Source of the DNA: Martinezella tropici
GTDB lineage: Bacteria; Pseudomonadota; Alphaproteobacteria; Rhizobiales; Rhizobiaceae
DNA: 64,000 nucleotides
NCBI GenBank assembly: GCA_000799755.1
Contig: JUHI01000009.1
Span: forward strand, 124,001-188,000
Direction of reading: 5' to 3'
Part shown: positions 29,165 to 40,500 of the stretch, piece after piece
Layout of the letters: each line of letters begins with the position of its first letter
Position numbering within the stretch: the stretch's first letter is position 1
Made by a program: the position numbers and the translations under genes
The notes under the pieces: model-generated
The model's input: only the letters and a program-made list of their open reading frames with translations
Told to the model about the DNA's origin: nothing
Database searches by the model: none

Positions 29165-30061
29165 ATGGCACTTGCCGCCACCATCGAGCCTTCGGGCGCA
29201 AAACCAAAGCGCCGCTTCGCGCCGCGCACCATCATGCTCTACGGCATTCTCGGACTTGCAGCGCTCTACTACGTGCTGCCGCTCTACGTGATGATCGTCA
29301 CCTCGCTCAAGGGCATGCCTGAGATACGCATGGGCAATATCTTCGCGCCGCCCGTGGAAATCACCTTCGAACCCTGGGTGAAAGCCTGGTCGCAGGCCTG
29401 CACCGGGCTTTACTGCCACGGCATCCAGGTCGGCTTCTGGAATTCGGTGAAGATCCTCGTTCCAAGCGTCATCGTCTCGATCGCCGTCGCCTCGGTCAAC
29501 GGCTATGCGCTCGCCAACTGGCGCTTCAAGGGATCGGAAGTCTTCTTTACGATCCTGCTGTTCGGCGCTTTCATCCCCTACCAGGTCATGCTCTATCCGC
29601 TGGTGATGGTGCTGCGCGAACTCGGCCTGTTTGCCACCCTTGGCGGCATCGTGCTCGTGCATACGATCTTCGGCATGCCGATCAACACGCTGCTTTTCCG
29701 CAATTATTTCGCCTCGCTTCCGCCTGAGCTCTTCAAGGCGGCGCGCGTCGATGGCGCGGGTTTCTGGCAGATCTTCCTGCGCATCATGCTGCCGATGTCG
29801 CTGCCGATCTTCGTCGTCGGCATCATCATCCAGATCACCGGCATCTGGAACGACTTCCTGTTCGGCGTGATTTTCGCCGGCACGCAGAATTATCCGATGA
29901 CGGTGCAGCTCAACAATGTCGTCAACGCCGTGCAGGGTGTGAAGGAATACAACGTCAACATGGCCGCAACGCTGCTGACCGGCGCGGTGCCGCTTATCGT
30001 CTATTTCGTGTCCGGACGGCTCTTCGTCCGGGGCATCGCCGCCGGCGCAGTGAAGGGTTGA
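29165..30061 (+). CDS. sugar ABC transporter permease (MalG type)
   Basis: A 298-residue permease with an EAA loop LFKAARVDGAGFWQIFLRIM, LPMSLP and a typical MalG N-terminus (YGILGLAALYYVLPLYVMI). The long periplasmic segment between the first two helices, containing two cysteines (CTGLYCHG), is less common. Followed 3 bases later by the ATPase gene. Confidence 0.92.
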   Translation: MALAATIEPSGAKPKRRFAPRTIMLYGILGLAALYYVLPLYVMIVTSLKGMPEIRMGNIFAPPVEITFEPWVKAWSQACTGLYCHGIQVGFWNSVKILVPSVIVSIAVASVNGYALANWRFKGSEVFFTILLFGAFIPYQVMLYPLVMVLRELGLFATLGGIVLVHTIFGMPINTLLFRNYFASLPPELFKAARVDGAGFWQIFLRIMLPMSLPIFVVGIIIQITGIWNDFLFGVIFAGTQNYPMTVQLNNVVNAVQGVKEYNVNMAATLLTGAVPLIVYFVSGRLFVRGIAAGAVKG

Positions 30062-30064
30062 TCC

Positions 30065-31156
30065 ATGAACAGCAGCGTTTCCATCAAAGACCTTTCGCTG
30101 AACTTCGGTGCGGTCAACGTCCTGAAAAATCTCAATCTCGAGATCAATGACGGCGAGTTCCTGGTGCTTCTCGGTTCCTCGGGTTGTGGCAAGTCCACCT
30201 TGCTCAATTGCATTGCCGGCCTGCTCGATATCAGCGAGGGGCAGATCTTCATCAAGGGCAAGAACGTCACCTGGGAGGAGCCCAAGGATCGCGGCATCGG
30301 CATGGTGTTCCAGTCCTATGCGCTCTATCCGCAGATGTCGGTCGAGAAGAACCTTTCCTTCGGCCTGCGCGTCGCCAAGGTGCCGGGAGACGAGATCAAC
30401 AAGCGCATCGCCCGCGCGGCAGAGATCCTGCAGATCGAGCCGCTCCTGAAGCGCAAGCCGGCCGAGCTTTCCGGCGGTCAGCGTCAGCGCGTCGCGATCG
30501 GCCGCGCGCTTGTGCGCGACGTCGATGTCTTCCTCTTCGACGAGCCGCTGTCGAACCTCGATGCCAAGCTGCGCTCGGAGCTGCGTGTCGAAATCAAGCG
30601 GCTGCACCAGTCGCTGAAGAATACGATGATCTACGTCACCCACGATCAAATCGAGGCTCTAACGCTCGCCGACCGCATCGCCATCATGAAAAACGGTGTC
30701 ATCATGCAGCTCGATGATCCCACGACGATCTACAACGAGCCGCGCAATCTCTTCGTGGCTGGCTTCATCGGATCGCCTTCGATGAACTTCCTGAAGGGCG
30801 AGTTGGTGAACCGCGAGGGTAAGGTCGTTTTCGCCACCAATGACGTGCTGTTCTCCCTTGATGGCTACAAGGCTGGGGAAGCGTTGCAGGCAGGCCGCAA
30901 GGTCGTGCTGGGCGTCCGTCCCGAGCACATCAAGGTCAATGAGGAGGCGGCGGCCGGCGCAGAAGTCCACAATGCAACAGTCGACATCGAGGAGCCGATG
31001 GGCGCCGACAATCTGCTGTGGCTGAAGCATGCCGGCCACACCATGTCGGTGCGCGTCAATGGCGCGCGCCGGTTTGGCGCCGGTTCTGCCGTGAAGCTCG
31101 GCTTTGACATGTCTCTCGCATCACTCTTTGATGCGCAGACCGAACTCAGAATTTGA
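30065..31156 (+). CDS. sugar ABC transporter ATPase (UgpC/MsmK type)
   Basis: A 363-residue CUT1-family ATPase: Walker A GSSGCGKST (residues 37-45), Q-loop VFQSYALYPQMSV, signature LSGGQRQRVAIGRAL, Walker B FLFDEPLSNLDAKLR, H-loop THDQIEALTLADRI and a C-terminal TOBE-type regulatory domain of about 120 residues (VVLGVRPEHIKV). Energises the upstream permease pair; tightly linked in the operon. Confidence 0.94.
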   Translation: MNSSVSIKDLSLNFGAVNVLKNLNLEINDGEFLVLLGSSGCGKSTLLNCIAGLLDISEGQIFIKGKNVTWEEPKDRGIGMVFQSYALYPQMSVEKNLSFGLRVAKVPGDEINKRIARAAEILQIEPLLKRKPAELSGGQRQRVAIGRALVRDVDVFLFDEPLSNLDAKLRSELRVEIKRLHQSLKNTMIYVTHDQIEALTLADRIAIMKNGVIMQLDDPTTIYNEPRNLFVAGFIGSPSMNFLKGELVNREGKVVFATNDVLFSLDGYKAGEALQAGRKVVLGVRPEHIKVNEEAAAGAEVHNATVDIEEPMGADNLLWLKHAGHTMSVRVNGARRFGAGSAVKLGFDMSLASLFDAQTELRI

Positions 31157-31211
31157 TCCATGCAAGGAGGCGGCCTTGCCGCCTCCGCCTTACTGCGGTC
31201 CGGGAGGTCCG

Positions 31212-33680
31212 ATGTCGTCTTCGCTCAATGATAATTTCGCCGTCGATCTCGCCGGTTTGTGGAGGCTGACGTCTCCCGATAGCGATCATTCGCTCTCCAT
31301 GTCTCTGCCCGGTGATATCCACACGGCCCTGAATGCGGAAGGGCTTATCCCCGATCCCTATTTCGCGCGCAATGAAGAGGTCGTGCAATGGGTCGCCAAA
31401 CAGGATTGGGAGCTGACGCGCAGCTTCACGCTCGATGATGTCGGCGGCGACTGGTATCTTGATATCGACTATCTCGACACCGTCGCCAGCGTCTATGTCA
31501 ACGATGCACTGGTATTGGAGGCAAACAACTGCTTCCAGCGTTATCGTCCCGATGTCTCGAAAGCGTTGAAGGCAGGCGAGAATACCATTCGTATCGTCCT
31601 GCATTCGAGCATTTCGGCAGGCGCGGCGCTGCAAGAAAAGCAGCCTTTTTATATTCCCTATAGCACCGGCAACTCGCCGATCCCGAATGGCAATATGCTG
31701 CGCAAGCCGCAGTGCCATTTTGGCTGGGACTGGAACATTGCGATCGCGCCGCTTGGCCTCTATGGCACCATCGCACTGAAGAAGCTCGAGATCGCACGCA
31801 TCGAGAACGTCGTCAGCCAGCAGGTTCACAACGACGACGGCTCTGTCGATCTCAAGGTCACGGTCGCCTTGTTTGCCAAGGGAGCCGGCATCGCGCAGCT
31901 CTATTTCTCGCTCGATGACGCGCGGGTGCGCCTGGACGTTGGGGTCAATGCCGGTGAAACGTCGATCACGCACTTCTTCCATGTCGACAAGCCCAAGCTC
32001 TGGTGGCCGGCAGGAAATGGCGAGCAGGCGCTTTATGCCTTGTCCGTGGAAACCAATTTCGAGACCGTCACGCGGCAGATCGGTCTACGCACGGTTGAAC
32101 TGATCACCACCGAGGATGAAGCGGGCAGCCGTTTTGCGTTGAAGGTCAATAGTCGCGAGATCTTTGCCCGCGGGGCTAACTGGATTCCTGCCGACGCACT
32201 GTTTTCACGTTCCAAGCCGGAGCTGACGGCGGATCTGCTGCAATCGGCCGTTGATGCCAATATGAACGTCATCCGCGTCTGGGGCGGCGGCTTCTACGAG
32301 CATGACTGGTTCTACGACATCTGCGATCGACTTGGCCTGATGGTGTGGCAGGACTTCATGTTCGCCTGCAATCTCTATCCGTCGACGGGCGATTTCCTTG
32401 ATAATGTCGAGGAAGAGGTGGACTATCAGGTTCGCAGGCTTGCGACGCACCCCTCGATCGTTCTCTGGTGCGGCGACAATGAGCTGGTGGGCGCGCTCAC
32501 CTGGTTTGAGGAATCCCGCAAAGATCGCGATCGCTATCTCGTCTCCTACGACCGCCTGAACAGGACGATCGAGCGGGCAATGAAGAAGGCATTGCCGGAT
32601 GCGATCTGGTGGCCGTCGAGCCCTGCCTCCGGCTATCTCAATTTCGGCGACGCCTGGCATGCCGATGGCTCGGGCGACATGCATTACTGGTCGGTCTGGC
32701 ACGAGAACAAGTCCTTCGACAATTATCGGTCCGTGCGGCCGCGCTTCTGCTCGGAATTCGGTTTCCAGTCCTATACCTCGCTGCCCGTCATCAAGACCTA
32801 TGCCGAGGCGAAGGATATGAATATCGCCTCTCCGGTCATGGAGCTGCATCAGAAGAATGCCGGTGGCAACGAGCGCATCGCCGGCACGATGTTCCGCTAT
32901 TTCCGCTTCCCGAAGGATTTTCCGAACTTCGTCTATCTGAGCCAGGTGCAGCAGGGCCTCGCGATCAAGACGGCGGTGGAATATTGGCGGTCGCTGAAGC
33001 CGCATTGCATGGGCACCATCTACTGGCAGCTCAACGACACCTGGCCCGTGGCATCGTGGTCGAGCCTCGATTACGGCGGCCGCTGGAAGGTGATGCACTA
33101 TCTGGTGCGGCGCTTCTTCCAGCCGGTATCCGTCGCGGCAATTCCGTCGGAGGATGGCAAGACAATCCGATTTTCTCTCGTCAACGACACCAATGCGGAT
33201 GTCACGGCCGATATTTCCGTTTCGCTGCTGAAGCTTGACGGCGAGCGCGTGCTGCTGACGACGGCGCATGCCGTCTGCACGCCGAATGTGGCTGTCACGG
33301 CCTTGTCGATCGATGTGGATCAGGTGCCCTCCGATTGCCTGCTGGCGTGGCGTTTCACCGCATCGAATGGAATGGGCGGCGAGGGGCACTATGTCCACGG
33401 TACCTACAAGGCGCTCGAACTTCAGCCCGCCGGCCTGACCGTATTGCGGGAGGAGAAAGAGGAGAACGGGACGGTGGAGCTCACCGTCACCGCCAAGGGA
33501 CTTGCGCTATTCGTGATGATCGAGAGCGAAGTCGAGGGACGTTATTCCGACAACGCCTTCGATCTTGCCACAGGTGAAAGCCGCCGCATCGTCTTCACGC
33601 CCGCCAAGCCCGTTGCGGGTGGGGTCCCTGCATTCCGCATCTATGATTTGCAATCCAGCCAGTCGGTTGACAGCCAGTAG
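31212..33680 (+). CDS. beta-mannosidase, glycoside hydrolase family 2
   Basis: An 822-residue cytoplasmic enzyme (no signal peptide). ATG 31212 has GGGAGGTCC just upstream. Domain order is GH2 sugar-binding (LPGDIHTALNAEGLIPDPYF is typical of mannosidases), immunoglobulin-like, and TIM barrel. The acid/base Glu is E424 in WCGDNELVG and the nucleophile is E515 in FCSEFGFQS. WQLNDTWPVASWSSLDYGG near the barrel end is also a beta-mannosidase signature. It would release mannose from mannosides imported by the preceding ABC system. Confidence 0.92.
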   Translation: MSSSLNDNFAVDLAGLWRLTSPDSDHSLSMSLPGDIHTALNAEGLIPDPYFARNEEVVQWVAKQDWELTRSFTLDDVGGDWYLDIDYLDTVASVYVNDALVLEANNCFQRYRPDVSKALKAGENTIRIVLHSSISAGAALQEKQPFYIPYSTGNSPIPNGNMLRKPQCHFGWDWNIAIAPLGLYGTIALKKLEIARIENVVSQQVHNDDGSVDLKVTVALFAKGAGIAQLYFSLDDARVRLDVGVNAGETSITHFFHVDKPKLWWPAGNGEQALYALSVETNFETVTRQIGLRTVELITTEDEAGSRFALKVNSREIFARGANWIPADALFSRSKPELTADLLQSAVDANMNVIRVWGGGFYEHDWFYDICDRLGLMVWQDFMFACNLYPSTGDFLDNVEEEVDYQVRRLATHPSIVLWCGDNELVGALTWFEESRKDRDRYLVSYDRLNRTIERAMKKALPDAIWWPSSPASGYLNFGDAWHADGSGDMHYWSVWHENKSFDNYRSVRPRFCSEFGFQSYTSLPVIKTYAEAKDMNIASPVMELHQKNAGGNERIAGTMFRYFRFPKDFPNFVYLSQVQQGLAIKTAVEYWRSLKPHCMGTIYWQLNDTWPVASWSSLDYGGRWKVMHYLVRRFFQPVSVAAIPSEDGKTIRFSLVNDTNADVTADISVSLLKLDGERVLLTTAHAVCTPNVAVTALSIDVDQVPSDCLLAWRFTASNGMGGEGHYVHGTYKALELQPAGLTVLREEKEENGTVELTVTAKGLALFVMIESEVEGRYSDNAFDLATGESRRIVFTPAKPVAGGVPAFRIYDLQSSQSVDSQ

Positions 33681-33768
33681 GCGAGATTGAGCTATCGCGT
33701 CGCAGTGGCGGCGCTTTCGGGGCCACAAGCCCAAGACAGACGGCCCGGAGGCCATTGGAGGAGTATCG

Positions 33769-34530
33769 ATGACGAAACTTGGATTTCAGCTTTATAGCGC
33801 CCGCAATTTCCAGCCTTATTCGGAGATCTTCGTAAAGCTCGGCAAGGCCGGCTATGCCGAGGTGGAAGGCTTCGGCGGCATCTATGCCGATCTCGACGAA
33901 ACCGGTCTCAAGACCCTGCGCGCCGAGCTCGACAAGAACGGTCTGACCATGGCGAGCGGCCATTTCAGCCCGGATTTCCTCGATGGTGAAGTGCAGAAGT
34001 CGCTCACCATCGCCAAGACCCTCGGTATGGATTCGATCTATGCCCCGCATATCGGCGCCGACGAGCGTCCGAAGGATGCTGCCGGCTGGCGTGCTTTTGG
34101 CAAGCGCCTGCAGGAAATGAGCAAGCCTTACAAGGATGCGGGTTTTGAATTCGGCTGGCACAACCACGACTTCGAATTCGTCAAGCAGGCGGACGGCTCG
34201 CTGCCGATCGAGCAGATCTTCGAGGCCGCCCCGGATATTTCCTGGGAAGCAGACATCGCCTGGGTCATCCGTGGCGGCGGCGATCCCTTCGCCTGGATCG
34301 AAAAGCTCGGTCCGCGTATCACGGCGGTTCACGTCAAGGACATCGCGCCGGCTGGCGAAAACAAGAACGAAGACGGCTGGGCCGATGTCGGTCACGGTAC
34401 GGTTCCGTGGGCAAAGCTGCTCAAGGCGCTGACCGGCACCAAGGCCAAGCACTTCGTCGTCGAACATGACAATCCGAGCGACGTCGATCGCCTGATCACG
34501 CGCTCCATCGCATCCTTCAAGAGCTTTTGA
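33769..34530 (+). CDS. sugar phosphate isomerase/epimerase family TIM-barrel protein
   Basis: A 253-residue AP-endonuclease-2-like (xylose-isomerase-like) barrel. Metal-ligand motifs are visible: GWHNHDFEF, the Glu of WEADIAWV, HVKDIAP and the C-terminal FVVEHDNPSD. Such proteins isomerise or epimerise keto sugars or inosose; the substrate here is unknown but tied to the mannoside operon. A GGAG lies upstream of ATG 33769. Its stop overlaps the longest frame of the next gene. Confidence 0.88.
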   Translation: MTKLGFQLYSARNFQPYSEIFVKLGKAGYAEVEGFGGIYADLDETGLKTLRAELDKNGLTMASGHFSPDFLDGEVQKSLTIAKTLGMDSIYAPHIGADERPKDAAGWRAFGKRLQEMSKPYKDAGFEFGWHNHDFEFVKQADGSLPIEQIFEAAPDISWEADIAWVIRGGGDPFAWIEKLGPRITAVHVKDIAPAGENKNEDGWADVGHGTVPWAKLLKALTGTKAKHFVVEHDNPSDVDRLITRSIASFKSF

Positions 34531-34541
34531 GGCACTTCCAC

Positions 34542-35675
34542 ATGGCTAAGGAACTTGGCGTCGGCATCATCGGATGCGGCAATATCTCAACCACCTATTT
34601 CTCGCTCGCCCCGCTCTTCAAGGGTCTGAAGGTACTGGCTTGCGCTGATATCAACATGGAAGCGGCGCGTGCGCGCGCCGAGGAATACAAGGTCAAGGCC
34701 CAGACCATCGACGAGCTGCTCGCCAATGATGAGCTCGACGTCATCGTCAACCTGACCATTCCGGATGCGCATTTCCCGGTTTCGAAGCGCATCCTCGAAG
34801 CCGGCAAGCACGTCTACTCCGAAAAGCCGCTGGTGCTGACGCTGGAGCAGGGCGAGGAGCTGCGCCGCATCGCCAAGGAGAAGGGGCTTGCCGTCGGCTG
34901 CGCTCCCGATACCTTCCTCGGCGGCGCCCACCAGCTCGCGCGCAAATTCATCGATGAGGGCGGCATCGGCCGCATCACATCGGGCTCGTGCCATGTGATG
35001 AGCCCCGGCATGGAAATGTGGCATCCGAACCCGGACTTCTTCTTCCTGCCCGGCGGCGGTCCGATCCTCGATCTCGGCCCGTACTATGTCGCCAACCTGA
35101 TCAACCTGATCGGTCCGGTGAAGCGCGTGGGTGCGATGACCTCCATGGCGTCGCCGACCCGCACGATCACCAGCCAGCCGCGCAATGGCGAGATCATTCC
35201 CGTGAAGACCCCGACGACGATCCAGGCTCTGCTGGAATTCGTCAGCGGCGCCCGGATCACGCTGACGGCAAGCTGGGATGTGTGGTCGCACCGCCATGCC
35301 AACATGGAGCTTTACGGCACCGAGGGTTCGCTCTACGTGCCCGATCCGAACTTCTTCGGCGGCACCGTCGAGGCAAGCGGTCGCGACAAGGAGATCAAGC
35401 CGCTGGAAAACTGGGCGCATCCCTTCGGCATCGCCAACCAGGAAAGCCCGAGCGGTGCCCGCGCCAACTACCGCACGGCCGGCCTAGCTGACATGGCGGC
35501 ATCGCTGATCGACGGACGTGATGCGCGTTGCTCGCTCGATCGCACGCTGCACGGTGTCGACGTCATGACCTCGATCCTGAAGTCCGGCGAGGAGGGTCGT
35601 TTCATCGACCTGACAACGACCTGCACGCAACCGGCGGCGCTTGGCATCGCTGAGGCGCAGGCGCTCTTGAAGTAA
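34542..35675 (+). CDS. Gfo/Idh/MocA family oxidoreductase
   Basis: A 377-residue NAD(P)-dependent dehydrogenase. N-terminal Rossmann fold GIIGCGNISTTY, the diagnostic EKPLVLT (catalytic Lys region) and a C-terminal alpha/beta domain with GGGPILDLGPYYVANLI. ATG 34542 fits the family N-terminus; ATG 34527, overlapping the previous stop by 4 bases, is the alternative. Probably oxidises a sugar or sugar derivative with the preceding isomerase. Confidence 0.9.
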   Translation: MAKELGVGIIGCGNISTTYFSLAPLFKGLKVLACADINMEAARARAEEYKVKAQTIDELLANDELDVIVNLTIPDAHFPVSKRILEAGKHVYSEKPLVLTLEQGEELRRIAKEKGLAVGCAPDTFLGGAHQLARKFIDEGGIGRITSGSCHVMSPGMEMWHPNPDFFFLPGGGPILDLGPYYVANLINLIGPVKRVGAMTSMASPTRTITSQPRNGEIIPVKTPTTIQALLEFVSGARITLTASWDVWSHRHANMELYGTEGSLYVPDPNFFGGTVEASGRDKEIKPLENWAHPFGIANQESPSGARANYRTAGLADMAASLIDGRDARCSLDRTLHGVDVMTSILKSGEEGRFIDLTTTCTQPAALGIAEAQALLK

Positions 35676-35695
35676 GCGCAAGAAAAGCTAGTTTG

Positions 35696-35726
35696 CGCGC
35701 GGGTGAACAACCCGCGCGTTTTTTTC
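35696..35726 (+). terminator. rho-independent terminator after the oxidoreductase
   Basis: CGCGCGGGT / ACCCGCGCG stem with a short loop (GAACA), followed by TTTTTTTT. It lies only 20 bases before the aldo-keto reductase start, so that gene may be expressed by readthrough or its own promoter. Confidence 0.85.
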
Positions 35727-35745
35727 ATCTCGAAGGAATTTCATC

Positions 35746-36777
<1,032 letters not shown>

Positions 36778-36787
36778 TCACATGAGA

Positions 36788-36817
36788 CGCCCGGAACCAT
36801 GTTCCGGGCGTTTTTTG
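36788..36817 (+). terminator. rho-independent terminator after the aldo-keto reductase
   Basis: CGCCCGGAAC / GTTCCGGGCG stem with a 3-4 base loop followed by TTTTTTG. Confidence 0.92.
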
Positions 36818-37041
36818 TTGTTCCGGCGCTGCTATTGTCTAAATCCGCGAGAGCGTCTCATTCATGCGTTTTCGGTAAAGGCCGGGTAGCGTCTGCAACG
36901 ATCGTGTTCTGCTGCAGCGCTGATCGGGAATACTCGTAAAAGATTGCCCCTCTCCATTACGCAATTGTAATTCGACTGTCAGATGCGTTTCATGTCTGTC
37001 ACGATAAGAGTGCGCGCAGATTCTGAAATGAGGAAACATCA

Positions 37042-37371
37042 ATGAAAAAAATCTTCACCGTCCTTCTTGCGGCATCCGTCCTGTCGATGCCGTTGGCTGC
37101 GACAGCGCAAGTCAAGCCGGCGCCGGCCGGCAAGCAAGCCGTTGTTGCCGAGAAGGAGGTGACGAAGAAGAAGGTCGTCGTGCGCAAGGGCGGCTGGGTA
37201 AAGGGCCGGCGTTTGTCGGCTTCCGACCGGCGCCGCGCGGTGGAAATCGACTATCGTGCCTTGCAGCTGTCCACGCCGCCGCGCGGCTATCATTGGGTTC
37301 GCATCAAGAACAATTTCCTGCTCGTCGGCATTACGAGCGGCCTGATCTCCAAGGTGCAAGAAGCCCGGTAG
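37042..37371 (+). CDS. small exported RcnB-like protein
   Basis: A 109-residue protein with a signal peptide (KKIFTVLLAASVLSMPLAATA, cleavage before QVK), a basic Lys/Arg-rich linker, and a C-terminal RcnB-type motif PPRGYHWVRIKNNFLLVGIT. RcnB in E. coli is a periplasmic nickel/cobalt homeostasis protein; many proteobacterial relatives have no known role. Upstream 36818-37041 carries no gene. Confidence 0.75.
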   Translation: MKKIFTVLLAASVLSMPLAATAQVKPAPAGKQAVVAEKEVTKKKVVVRKGGWVKGRRLSASDRRRAVEIDYRALQLSTPPRGYHWVRIKNNFLLVGITSGLISKVQEAR

Positions 37372-37456
37372 TTCCTAAGCGATGCTGGCTGACACGGCGA
37401 GGGTGGTCTTCGGAGCGCCCTTTTTTCATGCCCGCAAATACGAGTTGCCTGGAATC

Positions 37457-37486
37457 AAAAATCCCCGGCGCATGGCCGGGGATTTT
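37457..37486. terminator. bidirectional terminator between the RcnB-like gene and the polar growth gene
   Basis: AAAATCCCCGGC-GCATG-GCCGGGGATTTT: a near-perfect hairpin with A-tract before and T-tract after, able to act on both strands of these convergent genes. Confidence 0.9.
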
Positions 37487-37509
37487 CAGTATTCGCGCTT
37501 ACCTCGATC

Positions 37510-40500
37510 TCAGCTCAGGCGGCCGGCGGCATGGGCCAGCATGGTGTAGACCTTGCCGGTGTCTGAGGTGAGGTAGGATTGCGTGACGGTGCGGTCGCGA
37601 TCAGTGCGGGCAACGTCGGCAAGCAGCTTTTCGAAATCGGCAATATAGCGATCGACTGCGGTGCGGAATTCCGGCTCGCGGTCGTACTTACGCTTGATCT
37701 CGTCAAAGGTCTGCTGGCCCTTGAGCGTGTAGAGGCGGCGCGTGAACACGTCGCGTTCGCCGCGCTGGTAACGGCGCCACAGGTCGACCGACGCATCGTG
37801 ATCGATGGCGCGGGCGATATCGACCGAAAGCGAGTTCAGCGATTCCACGACATGGCGCGGGTTGCGTGCGGCGGGAGCCGGTGCCTGTTCCGCCGGTGCC
37901 TTCGGTGCAGCCGGGCGTGCCGGCTGCAGGCCGGCGTTCTCGTCGCGCGAAGCGCCACGCAGGAGATCGCTGATCCAGCCGCCGCCGGCAGTTTCCTGGC
38001 GGGCTGGCGCTGCCGTTTCGACTGGGCGCTGTGGCTGTGCAGCCGGGCGCTCGGCGGGGATCGATCCGCGCAGGCCGAGGGCCTCAATGGAAGGTCGCTG
38101 TGGTTGCGGTGCAGGCCGCTGGACGGGCTGCTGGGCAACCGGCTGCTGCGGAGCCGGCTGCTGTGGCCGCGGCGCAGGGGCTGCCGGGGCAGGTGCGGGC
38201 GGTGCTGCCGGCTGCGGACGCGGGGCAGGCTGCGCATCGGCGAGTGCGCGGGCCGCGGGCTCGGAAATCTCCAACTGCTGTGTCGAGCGACCGACGATCT
38301 GCGAGATGTCCTGCAGCGCCTTGATCTGCTCGGCAACGGCACGGCGCATCGCTGCCGCACTTTCCTTTGCTTCTTCCGGAAGGTCGAAGGCACCGCGCTT
38401 CAATTCGCTGCGGGTGAGGTCGAGTTCGCGGCGGATATCGCCGGCCGAGCGGCGGATTTCATCCGTCGCACCGGCGAAGCGGCCGATGGCGTCGTCAACG
38501 GCGACGCGCAGGGTTTCCCGCAGCTGCTGAGCCGCCGTGTCGGAGGTCTTGCCGGCATCGGCGAGCATCTGTTCGACTTCGGACAGCGAAGCCGTCAGGC
38601 CGCCGCGCAGGCGGTTGGTGAGGTCGCTGGAGCGGCGCTCGGCGTTGGCGAATGTGCTTTCGACGGCGTGGTTTGCTTCCTCGCCGGCTTTCGCCAGCGC
38701 GCCGCGCATGTTGTCCGCTGCATCCTCCGCGCGCTTTTCGGCGTCGGATAGAACGCGGCCGATATCCGCGAAGGAGGACTGCACGCTCTGGCGCAGATTG
38801 CCGGTGACCTGGTTGGATCGCTGTTCGGCGCGGTCGAAGGCCGTCTCCACCATCGAGCCGAGGGCGCGCATCGTGTTTTCGATCTCTTCCGAGCGCTGCA
38901 CAAGGCCGACGGCCAGGTTCTGCAGCGCCGTCTCGCGCTCTTCCAGCGTCGAGACGAGGTTCGACTGGGCAGCACCCAGAAGCTGGGAGGCCTGCGCCAG
39001 CACCTTGGAGTGGTCGTCGAAGCGGCCGACGATGCTGCCGACCTGCGACAGGGTCTGACCGGTGATCTCGGACAATTTGTCGACCTTGCCTTCGAGGAGA
39101 CGGCTGGAAGCCGAAACCATCTCGCCGGCCTTTGCGGCAGATTCGGCGAAGCGTGTCGAGGTTGCGGTCAGGCGATCGTCGACGCTTGCGAATTCGGTGG
39201 CGGCGTTGGACAGCAGGCCGGCGATCGCCGAGTTGTTGTCCGCCAGGCGGGCGATGATGCCGTTGACGCTGGCAAGCAGGTTGTTTTCGAGGGCGCTGAC
39301 CGTGTTGACCGCGTGCTCGGTGCGCGACGAGATCGCGTTGATGAGAGCCGCGTTTTCGGCGCGCAAACGCTCCGTGCTTTCCTGAGCTGCTGCCGAGATG
39401 AGGGCGGCGGCTTCCTGACCGGTTGCCGCATAGCGATCGACGATCGGGCGAGCCTTTTCCTCGATCAGGCGCGACAACTCGGTGGAGCGTCCTGCGAGCA
39501 TCGAATTCAGCTCGCGGGTGCGCTCGTCGAGCGAGGTGCGGATGGAGGAGCCGCGGGCTTCCAGCGCCTTGTCGACGTCGGCAAGCGTGCTGTTGATCTC
39601 GCGGGTACGCTCTTCCAGAGAGGTGCGGATAGCCGTGCCACGCTCGTCGAGGGCGCGCTCGACCTGCGCCATGGTGGAGACGATCTTCTCGCTGCCATCG
39701 GTCAGCGTGTCGCGGATGGCCGCACCGCGGGCTTCGAGAGATTGCTCCGCCGAAGACAGCGCTTGCGAGATCGTGTTGACCTGATTGCTGACGAGGCCTT
39801 CGGCTTCGGCGACCTTGTTAACGATCGCATTGCCTGCTTCCGAGAAGGTCTGGGCGACGGCCGCGGCCTGGCTTGCCAATCGGTTCTGCGTTTCCGAGAC
39901 GCGGTTGACGATGTCGTTGGAGCGCTCGGTCATGGCGCGTGCGAAAGCATCGCTGTGGCTGCCGAGGTTTTCGGCAAACTGCTGGCCGGTGCTGGCGAGT
40001 AGAGCGGCCGTGCGGGTGGCTTCCGTATCCATGCCTTGAGCGGCATCGGCAACGGCAGTGCGCAGCGTCGTTGCAAGATTGGCGGCCTTGCCTTCAATCG
40101 TGCGGTTGACGGCTTCAAGGCCGACATTGAGAGCGCGATCCATGGTCGAAAGGCGCTCTTCGATTCGGGCGGATGCCTGGTTGCCGCTGTCATCGATCCT
40201 TGCGGCGCCGCTCGTCAGCGTATCGGAGAGGCGGTCGCCGGCGGCGTTGACCTGAGCCGTAACGCCGGTGACGCCTTCGTTGATGCGGTTTTCGAGAGCC
40301 GAAAGGCTGGCCTCGACGCGCGAGCCGGTCTCGGCAAAGCGGTTCGTCATGCCGTCGATCGACTGGTTGAGGTTGGACGAGAAGGTTTCGGCCGAGCGCG
40401 CAATGTCGCCGGCGGCCTGCTGAATGCGACCGGCAATATCGCCAGCACCGCTGTTCAGGCGCTCTTCCAATGTTCTTGCGCTGGCGTCGATCGTCTGACG